The position numbers and the translations under genes are program-made. The notes under the pieces were generated by a model. It saw nothing but the letters and a program-made list of their open reading frames with translations. It was not told the origin of the DNA and ran no database searches. Below, piece by piece: positions 8,567-16,991 of a DNA stretch of 52,987 nucleotides. The stretch comes from an uncultured Desulfovibrio sp. (GTDB lineage Bacteria > Desulfobacterota > Desulfovibrionia > Desulfovibrionales > Desulfovibrionaceae): assembly GCA_910587035.1 (NCBI GenBank), contig CAJUMQ010000016.1, forward strand, positions 1 to 52,987. Reading direction: 5' to 3'. The stretch's first letter is position 1. Each line of letters begins with the position of its first letter.

Positions 8567-9448
8567 ATGTACATTAATCACAATCAAATGGCAGGCAACG
8601 TTGCCAACACCCTTACCAGCCACTACAGCAACCTGGCCACATCAACCCAGCGCCTCTCCTCGGGCCTCCGTGTGAATGGCGCGGCCGATGATGCCGCCGG
8701 TCTGGCCATCCGCGAACTTATGCGCGCGGACATTGCGGCTCTGAATCAGGGTGTGCGCAACGCAAACGACGCCATCTCCCTTCTCCAGACAGCTGACGGC
8801 GCCCTGGGCGTCATCGACGAAAAGCTCATCAGGATGAAGGAGCTGGCCGAGCAGGCTGCCACAGGCACCTATGATTCCACCCAGCGTCTGATGATTGAAT
8901 CCGAGTATCAGGCAATGGCGAGCGAAATCACCCGTATCGCCAATGCCACGGACTTCAACGGCATCAAGCTGCTGGATGGCAATCTCTCCAGCGACAATCA
9001 CAGTGGAAAGGAACTTACCTCCACAGGCAAGATGAAGATCCACTTTGGCACGCTGAACGACTCTGCTGAGGACTACTACTACATCCAGATCGGCACAGCC
9101 ACCGCTTCCGCCCTTGGCGTAGGCAGCGAGGCTGTAGGAGCAAAGGCGCAGACAGTTTCCACACAGGAAGCAGCGCAGAAGGCTCTGGTTGGTCTGAATG
9201 AAGCCATCGTGTCCAAGGACAAGATCCGCGCTCACCTTGGCGCCCTGCAGAATCGTCTGGAGAACACAATAACCAACTTGACAACCCAGTCCGAGAACCT
9301 GCAGGCTGCGGAGTCGCGCATTTCCGATGTGGACGTGGCCACTGAAATGACGCAGTTTGTCCGCAACCAGATACTCACCCAGTCCGCGGTGGCCATGCTC
9401 TCGCAGGCCAACAGCATGCCGCAGATGGCCATGCAGCTCATTGGCTAG
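8567..9448 (+). CDS. fliC: Flagellin (copy 1)
   Basis: The 293-residue protein forms the flagellar filament. Start at ATG 8567 follows GGAGG by 6 bases and gives MYINHNQMAGNVANT; an in-frame extension upstream is only open frame. The N-terminal D0/D1 helices include the typical LSSGLRVNGAADDAAGLAI and ELAEQAATGTYD. The variable centre is short (about residues 140-190), so the D2/D3 domains are nearly absent. The C-terminal D1/D0 part has ESRISDVDVATEM and ends SQANSMPQMAMQLIG. It is very close to the second flagellin at 9996-10877; most differences lie in the centre. Transcription is expected from the sigma-54 promoter at 8319-8336. The large glycan island that starts 2 kb downstream may supply sugars for this protein (inference). 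Confidence 0.96.
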   Translation: MYINHNQMAGNVANTLTSHYSNLATSTQRLSSGLRVNGAADDAAGLAIRELMRADIAALNQGVRNANDAISLLQTADGALGVIDEKLIRMKELAEQAATGTYDSTQRLMIESEYQAMASEITRIANATDFNGIKLLDGNLSSDNHSGKELTSTGKMKIHFGTLNDSAEDYYYIQIGTATASALGVGSEAVGAKAQTVSTQEAAQKALVGLNEAIVSKDKIRAHLGALQNRLENTITNLTTQSENLQAAESRISDVDVATEMTQFVRNQILTQSAVAMLSQANSMPQMAMQLIG

Positions 9449-9488
9449 CCTGAAGCACACTGGTTGAGCGCGCCTCGGCGCAAAACCA

Positions 9489-9530
9489 TATATCCCCACA
9501 GGGCGCAAGCCCTGTGGGGATATATTCATT
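9489..9530 (+). terminator. Terminator after flagellin 1
   Basis: A stem of about 15 bp (TATATCCCCACAGGG with its complement) around the loop CGCAAG, followed by TTCATTT. The matching hairpin after flagellin 2 has a similar outer stem (ATATCCCC/GGGGATAT), so the terminators were duplicated with the genes. Confidence 0.8.
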
Positions 9531-9683
9531 TAAGAATGGTCAATGCCGCGCCACCCCATAATCCTGCCATTTTAAAAGGCAGGGCATCTGAGAAAGGCAG
9601 AGACCTCCTCTCAAAACATGATTCCGGGCAGCCGGTCATCATGATTTTATAACAGCAAACCCATGGCATTTCCCAGGTGGCAG

Positions 9684-9711
9684 GCAAAATTTGCCCCCGG
9701 GCAAATTTTGC
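9684..9711. repeat. Inverted repeat in the leader region between the flagellins
   Basis: Twelve-base arms GCAAAATTTGCC and GGCAAATTTTGC flank the four-base centre CCCG, about 65 bases upstream of the second sigma-54 promoter. It could be an activator site or a hairpin; its role is unknown. No gene is seen between 9531 and 9995. Confidence 0.55.
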
Positions 9712-9776
9712 AGGTCGTGCCAGGCCGCTGGCCGGCAGCCGTCTGGCGGGCAGGCGTCAAAATAGCTGCATCTATT

Positions 9777-9794
9777 TTGGCACGCTTAGTGCAT
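9777..9794 (+). promoter_or_regulatory. Sigma-54 promoter of flagellin gene 2
   Basis: TTGGCACGCTTAGTGCAT again gives GG, 10 bases, GC. It differs from the copy before flagellin 1 by one base. An inverted repeat (CAAAATAG at 9758-9765 with CTATTTTG at 9772-9779) runs into its -24 box. Confidence 0.8.
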
Positions 9795-9976
9795 ATAATG
9801 GCGTGATAGTCAAAGCGGGCAGAATTTGCCATGGACATGGTGTCCCGCCCGGACCGCAGGGACGCGCCGGGTTTGAACATTGAAAATATTTTTTTGTTAA
9901 TATGCCTTTCCTGCCATTGAGGGGAGGAATTGCGCTAAGGGCAGCCGTCGGCATGTTCTGCCGCCGGGCACAAAGA

Positions 9977-9994
9977 GCATTCATGGAGGAATGT
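9977..9994 (+). promoter_or_regulatory. Hairpin enclosing the ribosome-binding site of flagellin 2
   Basis: GCATTC pairs with GAATGT around the loop ATGGAG. One base of the stem differs from the copy before flagellin 1 (A-T there, G-U here), yet pairing is kept. This supports a conserved RNA structure over the GGAGG site, such as a CsrA target. Confidence 0.55.
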
Positions 9995-9995
9995 C

Positions 9996-10877
9996 ATGTA
10001 TATTAATCACAACCAGATGGCCAGCAATGTTGCCAACACCCTTACCAGCCATTACAGCAACCTTGCCACGTCAACCCAGCGTCTGTCATCCGGCCTGCGT
10101 GTAAACGGCGCGGCTGACGATGCCGCCGGCCTGGCGATCCGCGAACTCATGCGCGCGGACATCTCCGCCCTGAATCAGGGCGTGCGCAATGCCAATGATG
10201 CCATCTCCCTCATTCAGACTGCCGATGGCGCCCTGGGCGTTATTGACGAAAAGCTGATCAGGATGAAGGAACTGGCCGAACAGGCAGCCACCGGCACCTA
10301 TGACTCCACACAGCGTCTGATGATTGAATCCGAGTATCAGGCAATGGCGAGCGAAATCACCCGTATTGCCAATGCAACGGACTTCAACAACATCAAGCTG
10401 CTGGACGGCTCACTCTCCGGCACCCATGACGGATCCGGCCTTGAAGCTCAGGGCGAGCTGAAGATCCACTTTGGCACGGCAAATGATTCCGCGGAAGACT
10501 ATTACTATATCAAGATTGGTTCCTGCACCGCCTCATCCCTTGGCGTGGGCAACCAGGCCTCCACTGACGCCGATGCGTACACGGTTTCCACACAGGAAGC
10601 AGCGCAGAAGGCTCTTGTTGGTCTGAATGAAGCCATCGTGTCCAAGGACAAGATCCGCGCCCATCTTGGCGCCCTGCAGAACCGTCTGGAAAACACGGTG
10701 ACCAACCTGACCACACAGGCGGAGAATCTCCAGGCTTCGGAATCCCGCATTTCCGATGTGGACGTGGCCACTGAAATGACCAACTTTGTCCGCAACCAGA
10801 TACTCACACAGTCTGCCGTGGCCATGCTTTCGCAGGCCAACAGCATGCCGCAGATGGCCATGCAGCTCATCGGCTAA
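9996..10877 (+). CDS. fliC: Flagellin (copy 2)
   Basis: The 293-residue protein has the same length and ends as flagellin 1: MYINHNQMASNVANT at the start, LSSGLRVNGAADDAAGLAI in the N-terminal D1 helix, and SQANSMPQMAMQLIG at the end. The two differ mainly around residues 135-190, the surface-exposed part of the filament, where copy 2 has its own short sequence (GSLSGTHDGSGLEAQG). The ATG at 9996 follows GGAGG by 6 bases. It has a separate sigma-54 promoter and terminator, so the two genes are independent units rather than an operon. Two flagellins of equal size suggest a mixed filament or a backup copy; which is used cannot be told from sequence. Confidence 0.96.
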   Translation: MYINHNQMASNVANTLTSHYSNLATSTQRLSSGLRVNGAADDAAGLAIRELMRADISALNQGVRNANDAISLIQTADGALGVIDEKLIRMKELAEQAATGTYDSTQRLMIESEYQAMASEITRIANATDFNNIKLLDGSLSGTHDGSGLEAQGELKIHFGTANDSAEDYYYIKIGSCTASSLGVGNQASTDADAYTVSTQEAAQKALVGLNEAIVSKDKIRAHLGALQNRLENTVTNLTTQAENLQASESRISDVDVATEMTNFVRNQILTQSAVAMLSQANSMPQMAMQLIG

Positions 10878-10906
10878 TCTGCCTGTTTTCTGGTTGGACG
10901 CAACCG

Positions 10907-10953
10907 AATATCCCCCTGGCGGCCTAAAGCCGCGGGGGGGATATATTTTTTAA
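10907..10953 (+). terminator. Terminator after flagellin 2
   Basis: The outer stem ATATCCCC/GGGGATAT and the inner GGC/GCC pairs around CTAAA are followed by a run of T. It is a diverged copy of the terminator after flagellin 1. Confidence 0.75.
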
Positions 10954-11023
10954 TATGGGTTCTCTTACAGCACTGGCTGTGGCTAACTCGCGGTCATTGC
11001 AGCCATTTTGTTCAAAAGTCTAT

Positions 11024-12439
11024 CTAGAATCGAAAATCCCTTTTTCCGGCCCCTATTTCCGCAAGCCTCTTTTTGGCGATTTCCCGCACATGCTCGCTGG
11101 GCACCCGCCCAAGCTCGGCCTCGATGAGAGCTGAGCCATTGCGTCTGGTGTCCGGGGCGGCATAGTCCTCCAGATACTCCTTGAGGGTCAGCAGGGCATT
11201 GGGCTGGCAGCAGTTCTGGATCTGGCCGCTCTTGCACAGGGACATGAACCTGTCTCCAGTGCGTCCCTCCCTGTAGCAGGCCGTGCAGAAGCTGGGAATA
11301 TGCCCAAGGCCGATCAGCCAGTCCACCACCTCATCCAGGCTGCGCTGGTCGCTGACCTCAAACTGGCTGGTGTTCTCCTTTTCCCTTTCCACATAGCCGC
11401 CCACGCTTGTGCGCGATGCGCCGCTTATCTGCGATATGCCGCACTCCAGCACATTGGCACGGACCTGCCTGCTCTCCCTGGTGGAGATGATCATGCCGGT
11501 ATAGGGCACAGCCAGGCGAATGCAGGCACAGAGATGGGCGAAGGTTTCGTCATCCACCGCATGGGGAAAGGATGCGGGATCGATGCCGTCGGCAGGCTTG
11601 ATGCGTGGCACGCTGATGGTATGCGGGCCAACGCCAAACACCGCCTCCAGATGCTCGGCATGCATAAGCATGGCTGTCAGTTCATAGAGGGGATCCTCCA
11701 GGCCAAACAGGGCACCGAGGCCAACATCATCGATGCCGCCGCGCATGGCCCTGTCCATGGCGCCCGTGTGCCAGTCATAGTCATGCTTGGGGCCACGGGG
11801 ATGCTGCCTCTCATAGCTCTTGCGGTTATATGTCTCCTGAAAAAGAATGTAGGTGCCTATGCCGGCATCACGCAATCTGCGATAATCCTCCACAGTGGTG
11901 GCTGCAATATTCACATTCACGCGCCTTATGGCGCCATTTGCATGATGCACCCCGTAAATGGTGGCAATGGATTCGAGAATATACTCCAGCGGATTGTTTT
12001 TCGGGTCCTCCCCGGCCTCTATGGCAAGGCGCTTGTGGCCCATGTCCTGCAGGGCAATGGTTTCGGCCTCAATTTCCGCCTGGGTGAGCTTTTTACGGGC
12101 GATGTGCTTGTTGGTGCTGTGGTATGGGCAATAGATGCAGCCATTAATGCAGTAGTTGGAAAGATAGAGCGGCGCAAATAGCACAATACGGCGCCCGTAA
12201 AAACGCAGCTTGATCTCCGCTGCCAGCTGGCGGATCTCCCCCCTGATCTCCGGATCGGCACATGCCAGCAGCAGGGCTGCCTCCCTGTGCTGCAGTCCTT
12301 TGGCATCTCTGGCCTTGTCCAGAATTGCCCTGATGGTCCTGGTCTCGGTGGCATTAGCCCTGGCATGGGCCATGCTGGCCATGGCTTCATCATGATCGAT
12401 AAAAGATGCCGGATCCAGGGATTTTGGGTCATATGCCAT
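11024..12439 (-). CDS. hydG: [FeFe] hydrogenase maturase HydG (radical SAM tyrosine lyase)
   Basis: The 471-residue protein carries the radical-SAM cluster motif CINGCIYC near residue 113 (Cys-x3-Cys-x2-Cys) and the C-terminal cluster site with CTACYREGRTGDRF followed by LCKSGQ, both features of HydG. HydG splits tyrosine into p-cresol and dehydroglycine and turns the latter into CO and cyanide, the ligands of the hydrogenase H-cluster. Length fits HydG; the related ThiH is shorter and lacks the C-terminal motif. Start ATG at 12439 has AGGAAGG upstream. hydE, hydF and the hydrogenase genes are not in the window, so hydG stands alone here between the flagellins and feoA. A [FeFe] hydrogenase must be encoded elsewhere in the genome. 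Confidence 0.93.
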   Translation of the reverse strand: MAYDPKSLDPASFIDHDEAMASMAHARANATETRTIRAILDKARDAKGLQHREAALLLACADPEIRGEIRQLAAEIKLRFYGRRIVLFAPLYLSNYCINGCIYCPYHSTNKHIARKKLTQAEIEAETIALQDMGHKRLAIEAGEDPKNNPLEYILESIATIYGVHHANGAIRRVNVNIAATTVEDYRRLRDAGIGTYILFQETYNRKSYERQHPRGPKHDYDWHTGAMDRAMRGGIDDVGLGALFGLEDPLYELTAMLMHAEHLEAVFGVGPHTISVPRIKPADGIDPASFPHAVDDETFAHLCACIRLAVPYTGMIISTRESRQVRANVLECGISQISGASRTSVGGYVEREKENTSQFEVSDQRSLDEVVDWLIGLGHIPSFCTACYREGRTGDRFMSLCKSGQIQNCCQPNALLTLKEYLEDYAAPDTRRNGSALIEAELGRVPSEHVREIAKKRLAEIGAGKRDFRF

Positions 12440-12548
12440 GCTTGCCTTCCTATATAATATAAATAAATCGTTTATTGAATTTTTTTTGGTGAATGTTTAC
12501 AGCGCGTCATTTATGGCCTTGTCCATATCCCAGTATTTGGGGTAAAGC

Positions 12549-12580
12549 AAACAAAACCCCCCGCGTCAGGCAGGGGGTTT
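12549..12580 (-). terminator. Terminator after feoA
   Basis: On the minus strand AAACCCCC pairs with GGGGGTTT around a loop of about 11 bases, followed by TTTTGTTTG. It lies 28 bases beyond the feoA stop codon and separates feoA from hydG. Confidence 0.75.
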
Positions 12581-12607
12581 CGCACACGAGAGTGTGGCAG
12601 TCCCGGC

Positions 12608-12874
12608 TTACTTCTGTTTACCTTTGGCATTGCTCTCAGCCGGCAGCTCAACCTTGATGAAATCCGCCTCGCGATTGCGCAGGGAGATGGTAACTCCGGA
12701 GAGGCGCAGGGCCACCGGGTCGCGCAGGGGGGCGCGCCCGACCACAGAAACAGATGCGCCAGGGATAAGGCCCATGTCGCGAATGCGCTGGTTTACTTCT
12801 CCCTGGGCCTCAACTTTTGCAATTTTACCTTTTTGTCCAACATGCATCTGCCGCAGGCTGATAATCTGGTTCAT
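12608..12874 (-). CDS. feoA: FeoA-domain protein of ferrous iron uptake
   Basis: The 88-residue protein starts at ATG 12874, preceded by GGAGC; the longer frame upstream has no good ribosome-binding site. It contains the SH3-like FeoA fold pattern: MNQIISLRQMHVGQKGKI, then VNQRIRDMGLIPGASVSVV, then LRLSGVTISLRNREADFIKV. FeoA is a small cytoplasmic partner of the membrane ferrous iron transporter FeoB. No feoB lies next to it, so it is either a stand-alone FeoA or a remnant of a larger unit, with feoB elsewhere. A Fur-like site about 140 bases upstream suggests iron control. The C-terminal Lys-rich tail is not a known motif. Confidence 0.88.
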   Translation of the reverse strand: MNQIISLRQMHVGQKGKIAKVEAQGEVNQRIRDMGLIPGASVSVVGRAPLRDPVALRLSGVTISLRNREADFIKVELPAESNAKGKQK

Positions 12875-13013
12875 AACTGCTCCTGTGCCGGGTGATTGCC
12901 CGCTAGTGGTTTGCGCAATGCCTCCATACAGCCATATTGTGGCTGCATGTGCGCAAAATATCTTTTCCAGTTCTGAAAAACTGGCAGAAAATGCAATACA
13001 AGTCAAGAAAAAA

Positions 13014-13030
13014 GAAAATCATTTTCAATC
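13014..13030. promoter_or_regulatory. Fur-box-like palindrome upstream of feoA
   Basis: GAAAATCATTTTCAATC contains the dyad GAAAAT-C-ATTTTC. AT-rich GAAAAT/ATTTTC dyads are typical of Fur sites, and the site lies in the 201-base gap between feoA and the glycan island. It is about 140 bases from the feoA start, rather far for a promoter-overlapping operator. Confidence 0.5.
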
Positions 13031-13075
13031 GTCGCATGGGACCCCGCAACTGCTGAGTGTGGAAATTCTCGCCAT

Positions 13076-13639
13076 TCAGCCGCAGCGATGGAGCACAAGG
13101 CCATCAGCGCAAGATTTGTAATGCAGTCCGCAGACGGGACAATACAGATTGCTGTCCAGTTTTTCTCCGCACTGGCATACCCAGCCGTGGCGGATGGCAG
13201 GATTACCGTATACAAGGGCATGGGCAGGAACATCGCGGGTCACAACGGCACCGGCACCTACAAAGGCATATTCACCAATCACCACCCCGCAAACAATGGT
13301 GCAGTTTGCGCCGAGAGTGGCCCCATGTCTTACGAGGGTTGATCTGGCCTGATCCATTTTGCGGATGCCAGCGCGTGGATTAAAGACATTTGTAAAGACC
13401 ATGCTGGGGCCGCAAAAGACATCATCCTCTAGGGTCACACCCTTGTATATGCTGACATTGTTCTGAATCTTGCAACCGTTTCCGATGGCAACATCCGGGC
13501 CAATGACCACATTTTGGCCGATATTGCAATTTGAACCAATTTTTGAACCGGCAATCAGGTGGCTAAAACACCAGATTTTGCAGCCAGGCCCTATTTCAAC
13601 GCCATCATCAATCACTGCATGCTTGTCGATATATATCAT
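13076..13639 (-). CDS. wbpD: WbpD/WlbB-like N-acetyltransferase (left-handed beta helix)
   Basis: The 187-residue protein is built of hexapeptide repeats (IGPGCKIWCFSHLIAG, IGSNCNIGQNVVIG, then VGAGAVVTRDVP) that fold as a left-handed beta helix and act as a trimer. Family members acetylate the 3-amino group of UDP-2-acetamido-3-amino-2,3-dideoxy-glucuronic acid from acetyl-CoA. The last 35 residues hold four cysteines in CQCG and CPVCG patterns, probably a small zinc-binding tail. Its ATG overlaps the stop of the aminotransferase gene (ATGA), so the two are translationally coupled. WbpB, WbpE and WbpI homologues sit upstream in reaction-related order, which supports the assignment strongly. 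It is the last gene of the island. Confidence 0.88.
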   Translation of the reverse strand: MIYIDKHAVIDDGVEIGPGCKIWCFSHLIAGSKIGSNCNIGQNVVIGPDVAIGNGCKIQNNVSIYKGVTLEDDVFCGPSMVFTNVFNPRAGIRKMDQARSTLVRHGATLGANCTIVCGVVIGEYAFVGAGAVVTRDVPAHALVYGNPAIRHGWVCQCGEKLDSNLYCPVCGLHYKSCADGLVLHRCG

Positions 13640-14757
13640 GCGTCACCAATAATTTCCGCGATGGTCTTTACAGTGTCGCGTTCCATATAGGGGTGGAATG
13701 GCAGCGCAAGAATGGTTTGTGAGGCTCCCAGGGCATTGGGAAACTGCTCTGGCGCATATCCTGGAAATGCGCCAAGCATATGCAGTGGTTTGGGATAGTA
13801 GATATTTGTGGGTATGCCCCGCTTTTTCAGAGCGGCGACAATCCCGGAGCGGTTTTCTTCTGGCACGGTTATGCAGTACTGGGCCCAGGCGCTTGTTGAG
13901 CCTTCAACAACATGTGGCAAGCCAATGTGCGGCACTTTTTTCAGTTCCGCTGTGTACATTTCCGCAACAGCCTGCCTCCTGTCCAGCTCATCAGGGAAAA
14001 TCTCCAGCTTGGACAGAAGCACGGCAGCCTGCATGGTGTCCAGGCGCCCGTTTACTCCTATTCTTTCATTGTCGTATTTGTCGCGCCCTTTGCCATGGAC
14101 GCGGATTGAACGTAAAATGGCAGCCAACTCCTCATCATCGGTAAAGATTGCGCCCCCGTCTCCATAGCAGCCAAGAGGCTTGGCGGGGAAGAAGCTGGTC
14201 ACAGCCGCATCATAGCCCAGGTTGCAGGCATGGCGTCCGTGGCGCGTGCCGCCAAAAGCCTGGGCTGCATCCTCAAGAGTTTTCAGGCCATATTTTTTGG
14301 CTATTGGGAGAATAGCATCATAAAGAGCAGGCTGTCCGAACAAGTCCACGGGAATAACCGCCGCAGGACGCAACTTGCCATCCCTTATGACTTTTGCAAT
14401 GGCTTTTTCCAGCTGATCTGGCAACATTAAAAAAGATTTTGGATCTATATCGACAAATACAGGGGTTGCGCCCAGCAATGCCGGCATCTCTGCAGTGGCA
14501 AAAAAGGTAAACGGCGGCACAAAAACAGCATCACCCCTGCCAATTCCCCAGGCCAGCAATGCCATCAGCAGACCGTCTGAACCGGAGGAACAGCTTATGC
14601 AGTGGGGGGCGCCCGTGAAATCGCAAAGTTTTTTTTCCAGCTCGTCAACTTCCGGGCCCATGATATAATGGCCATGATCGAGGACATTCCGCAGTCTATT
14701 GTCCAGATCCGACCGTATCCGTGCCTGCTGCGTCTCGAGATCTATAAAGGGGATCAT
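13636..14757 (-). CDS. wbpE: WbpE/WlbC-like UDP-sugar 3-aminotransferase (DegT family)
   Basis: The 373-residue PLP enzyme belongs to the DegT/DnrJ/EryC1 family. MIPFIDLETQ is the usual N-terminus, LEDAAQAFGG the cofactor loop, and SFFPAKPLGCYGDGGA holds the Schiff-base Lys at about 193. In the WbpA-B-E-D-I route this step puts an amino group on carbon 3 of the keto sugar made by WbpB, with glutamate as donor. The start at 14757 was chosen because the upstream wbpB gene stops one base before it; a longer frame runs back into wbpB. The reaction product goes to WbpD, encoded just downstream with a 4-base overlap. Confidence 0.88.
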   Translation of the reverse strand: MIPFIDLETQQARIRSDLDNRLRNVLDHGHYIMGPEVDELEKKLCDFTGAPHCISCSSGSDGLLMALLAWGIGRGDAVFVPPFTFFATAEMPALLGATPVFVDIDPKSFLMLPDQLEKAIAKVIRDGKLRPAAVIPVDLFGQPALYDAILPIAKKYGLKTLEDAAQAFGGTRHGRHACNLGYDAAVTSFFPAKPLGCYGDGGAIFTDDEELAAILRSIRVHGKGRDKYDNERIGVNGRLDTMQAAVLLSKLEIFPDELDRRQAVAEMYTAELKKVPHIGLPHVVEGSTSAWAQYCITVPEENRSGIVAALKKRGIPTNIYYPKPLHMLGAFPGYAPEQFPNALGASQTILALPFHPYMERDTVKTIAEIIGDA

Positions 14758-14758
14758 G

Positions 14759-15811
14759 TCAATACTCCAGCGGCAGGGAAACCGTCTTGCCATCACGCGC
14801 CGAGATGTATGCCGCAATCAGAACTTCCAGGGACTTGAGGCCTTCGCGGCCATCGGTGTCCGGCTCCGCCTCTCCACGCAGGGTTTCAATTACATTTTTA
14901 TAATACAGGGGGTGGCCAAAGCCATAGACTGAGGTTGTGGCATAGCTGGCATCATCCAGCTGTGAGTCATATGGCGCCGGCTTTTCAAAGTCCCAGATCT
15001 GGATTTCATTTACAGCGACGCCACCCACACGCGCTGTGCCTTTTTCGCCAATTATTGTTATCGATCCCTCCAGGTTTTTGGGCCAGGTGAGCATGGTTAC
15101 AGCCATGGAACCCAGGGCGCCATTGCGCCAGCGCACATTCATGACGCCGGAATCCTCAACTTCAATATCGCGGGCCAGGGTGCCGGTCATGGCCTGGACA
15201 TTGGCGATGGGGCCGATGAGCCATTCCAGCAGATCAACATAATGGCTTGCCTGGTTCATGAAGGCTCCGCCGTCCATCTCCCAGGTGCCGCGCCAGCGCG
15301 CGGAATCATAATATTCCTGCGGCCTTGTCCAGAACACGTTGAGGTGAACCATGTATATTCTGCCAAAACGTTTCTCGGTGACAGCCCTTTTCAGCAGCTG
15401 AAGAGTGCGGTTGCGCCGGTTTTGCTTCACCACAAAGAGGCGCCGGTTGGCGGCATCACAGGCCGCAACCATGTCCAGCGCGTCTTTCCAGCGGGTTGCC
15501 ATGGGTTTTTCGGTCAATACATGCCGTCCGGCAGCGGCGGCCTGTATGGCCATTGCGGGATGCAAACCGCTGGGGGTGCAGAGGGCCACAAGATCGCAAT
15601 CCGACTTGGCGAGCAGGGTTTCCAGATCCGCAAAAGCGGGAACATTGTATTTTGCGGCTGCTTCCTGCAATTTTTCCGGGTCATTGTCGCAGACTGCCAC
15701 AAGCTCCAGATCATCCGCGTGCTTTTCTATGGAGCCAAAATGATTTTTGGAAATCCGGCCGCAACCGATGACAGCGATTTTAATTTTTCTGTTTGTGATG
15801 GTGGGAAACAA
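14759..15811 (-). CDS. wbpB: WbpB/WlbA-like UDP-N-acetylglucosaminuronate 3-dehydrogenase
   Basis: The 350-residue protein belongs to the Gfo/Idh/MocA family. It starts with a Rossmann motif (IAVIGCGRISKNH), has the family signature TEKPMA near residue 100, and a C-terminal alpha/beta half with GTWEMDGGAFMNQASHYVD. WbpB oxidises carbon 3 of UDP-GlcNAcA using NAD+. The start is TTG at 15811, supported by GGAGG 7 bases upstream; no ATG fits better. It lies between the 2-epimerase and aminotransferase genes. The preceding step needs a UDP-GlcNAc 6-dehydrogenase (WbpA), which is not in the window. Confidence 0.88.
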   Translation of the reverse strand: MFPTITNRKIKIAVIGCGRISKNHFGSIEKHADDLELVAVCDNDPEKLQEAAAKYNVPAFADLETLLAKSDCDLVALCTPSGLHPAMAIQAAAAGRHVLTEKPMATRWKDALDMVAACDAANRRLFVVKQNRRNRTLQLLKRAVTEKRFGRIYMVHLNVFWTRPQEYYDSARWRGTWEMDGGAFMNQASHYVDLLEWLIGPIANVQAMTGTLARDIEVEDSGVMNVRWRNGALGSMAVTMLTWPKNLEGSITIIGEKGTARVGGVAVNEIQIWDFEKPAPYDSQLDDASYATTSVYGFGHPLYYKNVIETLRGEAEPDTDGREGLKSLEVLIAAYISARDGKTVSLPLEY

Positions 15812-15860
15812 CTGGCGACCTCCGCCTGCATTTTCAATCTGTTTATAGCGGTTTTGGCAG

Positions 15861-16955
15861 TTATGCGTTCATTATGCCAAATTCCCGCTGAATGGCAGCT
15901 ATTATATGGCTGGCGGCATCGCCGCCACCATAACATTCACATGGCTCTTCAACATGTTGGAGCATATTTTCAGCTGCCTTGAGAATTTCGCCGGAGTCCG
16001 CATTGGCCAGAATATTCCAGCCAGACAGCGTCAATTCCCGCCAGCCGGTGTCCGGCATGATCACAACGGCCCTTTTGCCGGCGTAGTAGCTCTCCTTTTG
16101 CAGGCCGCCGGAATCGGTTATTACAAATTCCGCTGTCTGCACCAGAGACATGAGCTCCAGATATCCAAGTGGCTCCACCACTTTTATCCCGGAAGTAATA
16201 TTCCCAAGATTATTTTCGGCAATTTTTTTCCGCGCTCTGGGATGCAGGGGCAAAACCACCTTCATGCCGCTGCCTGCGCCAAGGGCCTGCAGGGCGGATA
16301 AAATTTGCCCAAGCCTGTCAACATCATCCACATTGTAGTCACGATGAATGGTGGCCACAACATAAGGGGCGCCATGCAGCCCCAGCGAATCTGCAATCTG
16401 TCCGGGATTCATGCGTGACTGCATGCGCATATATACATCCAGCATTATGTCTCCGCAATCATGCACGCCATGCGTGATGCCCTCGGCTGCAAGATTTTCC
16501 ACAGCCAGGGCCGAGCAGCAGCAGAGAACGGATGATATCCTGTCCGTAAGCTGGCGATTGATTTCCTCAGGCATGTCTTTGGGAAGCATTCGTATGCCGG
16601 CTTCAACATGAATGATGGGGACATGAATCTTGGCAGCCGCCAGCGCCCCCCCAAGAGTGGTATTGGTATCGCCATAGACAAGCAGGGCATCTGGCTTTTC
16701 CGCCAGAAGCAGTTTTTCCATGCCAGTCATGGTGGCCGCTGTCACTTCCGCATGGGTGCCGGAGCCAACTCCAAGATTGTAGTCAGGCTCCGGTATTCCC
16801 AGCTCCTGAAAAAATATGCCGGACATGCCAAAATCATAATGCTGGCCGGAGTGCGCCAGCACATGAGTCCATGCCTCAGTCTCCCTTACTTTGGCATTGA
16901 GCATGGCTTCCTTGATGAACTGGGGGCGCGCTCCAACCAGTGAAACTATTTTCAT
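15861..16955 (-). CDS. wbpI: Non-hydrolysing UDP-sugar 2-epimerase (WbpI/WlbD or WecB type)
   Basis: The 364-residue protein has the family motifs: MKIVSLVGARPQFIK at the start, VYGDTNTTLGG, HVEAGIRML, PEEINRQLTD, TIHRDYNVDD, and DSGGLQKE near the end. These contain the acidic residues and the His used in catalysis. The family inverts carbon 2 of UDP-GlcNAc (WecB) or of UDP-GlcNAc(3NAc)A (WbpI). With wbpB, wbpE and wbpD directly downstream, WbpI-like action giving UDP-ManNAc(3NAc)A is the better guess. The start at 16955 follows AGGATC; two upstream in-frame starts are less likely. A decayed fragment of a second gene of this family lies at 18390-18616. Confidence 0.85.
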   Translation of the reverse strand: MKIVSLVGARPQFIKEAMLNAKVRETEAWTHVLAHSGQHYDFGMSGIFFQELGIPEPDYNLGVGSGTHAEVTAATMTGMEKLLLAEKPDALLVYGDTNTTLGGALAAAKIHVPIIHVEAGIRMLPKDMPEEINRQLTDRISSVLCCCSALAVENLAAEGITHGVHDCGDIMLDVYMRMQSRMNPGQIADSLGLHGAPYVVATIHRDYNVDDVDRLGQILSALQALGAGSGMKVVLPLHPRARKKIAENNLGNITSGIKVVEPLGYLELMSLVQTAEFVITDSGGLQKESYYAGKRAVVIMPDTGWRELTLSGWNILANADSGEILKAAENMLQHVEEPCECYGGGDAASHIIAAIQREFGIMNA

Positions 16956-16991
16956 TATAGATCCTAGCAAAAATATACTGATTGTTTATTA

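Noticed and set aside
8642..9529. Long open frame opposite flagellin 1
   Set aside because: It is the mirror of a highly conserved flagellin reading frame, has no ribosome-binding site, and its product matches nothing known.
11300..12181. Plus-strand frame (293 codons) opposite hydG
   Set aside because: Antisense to a complete HydG with all motifs; no sign of translation.
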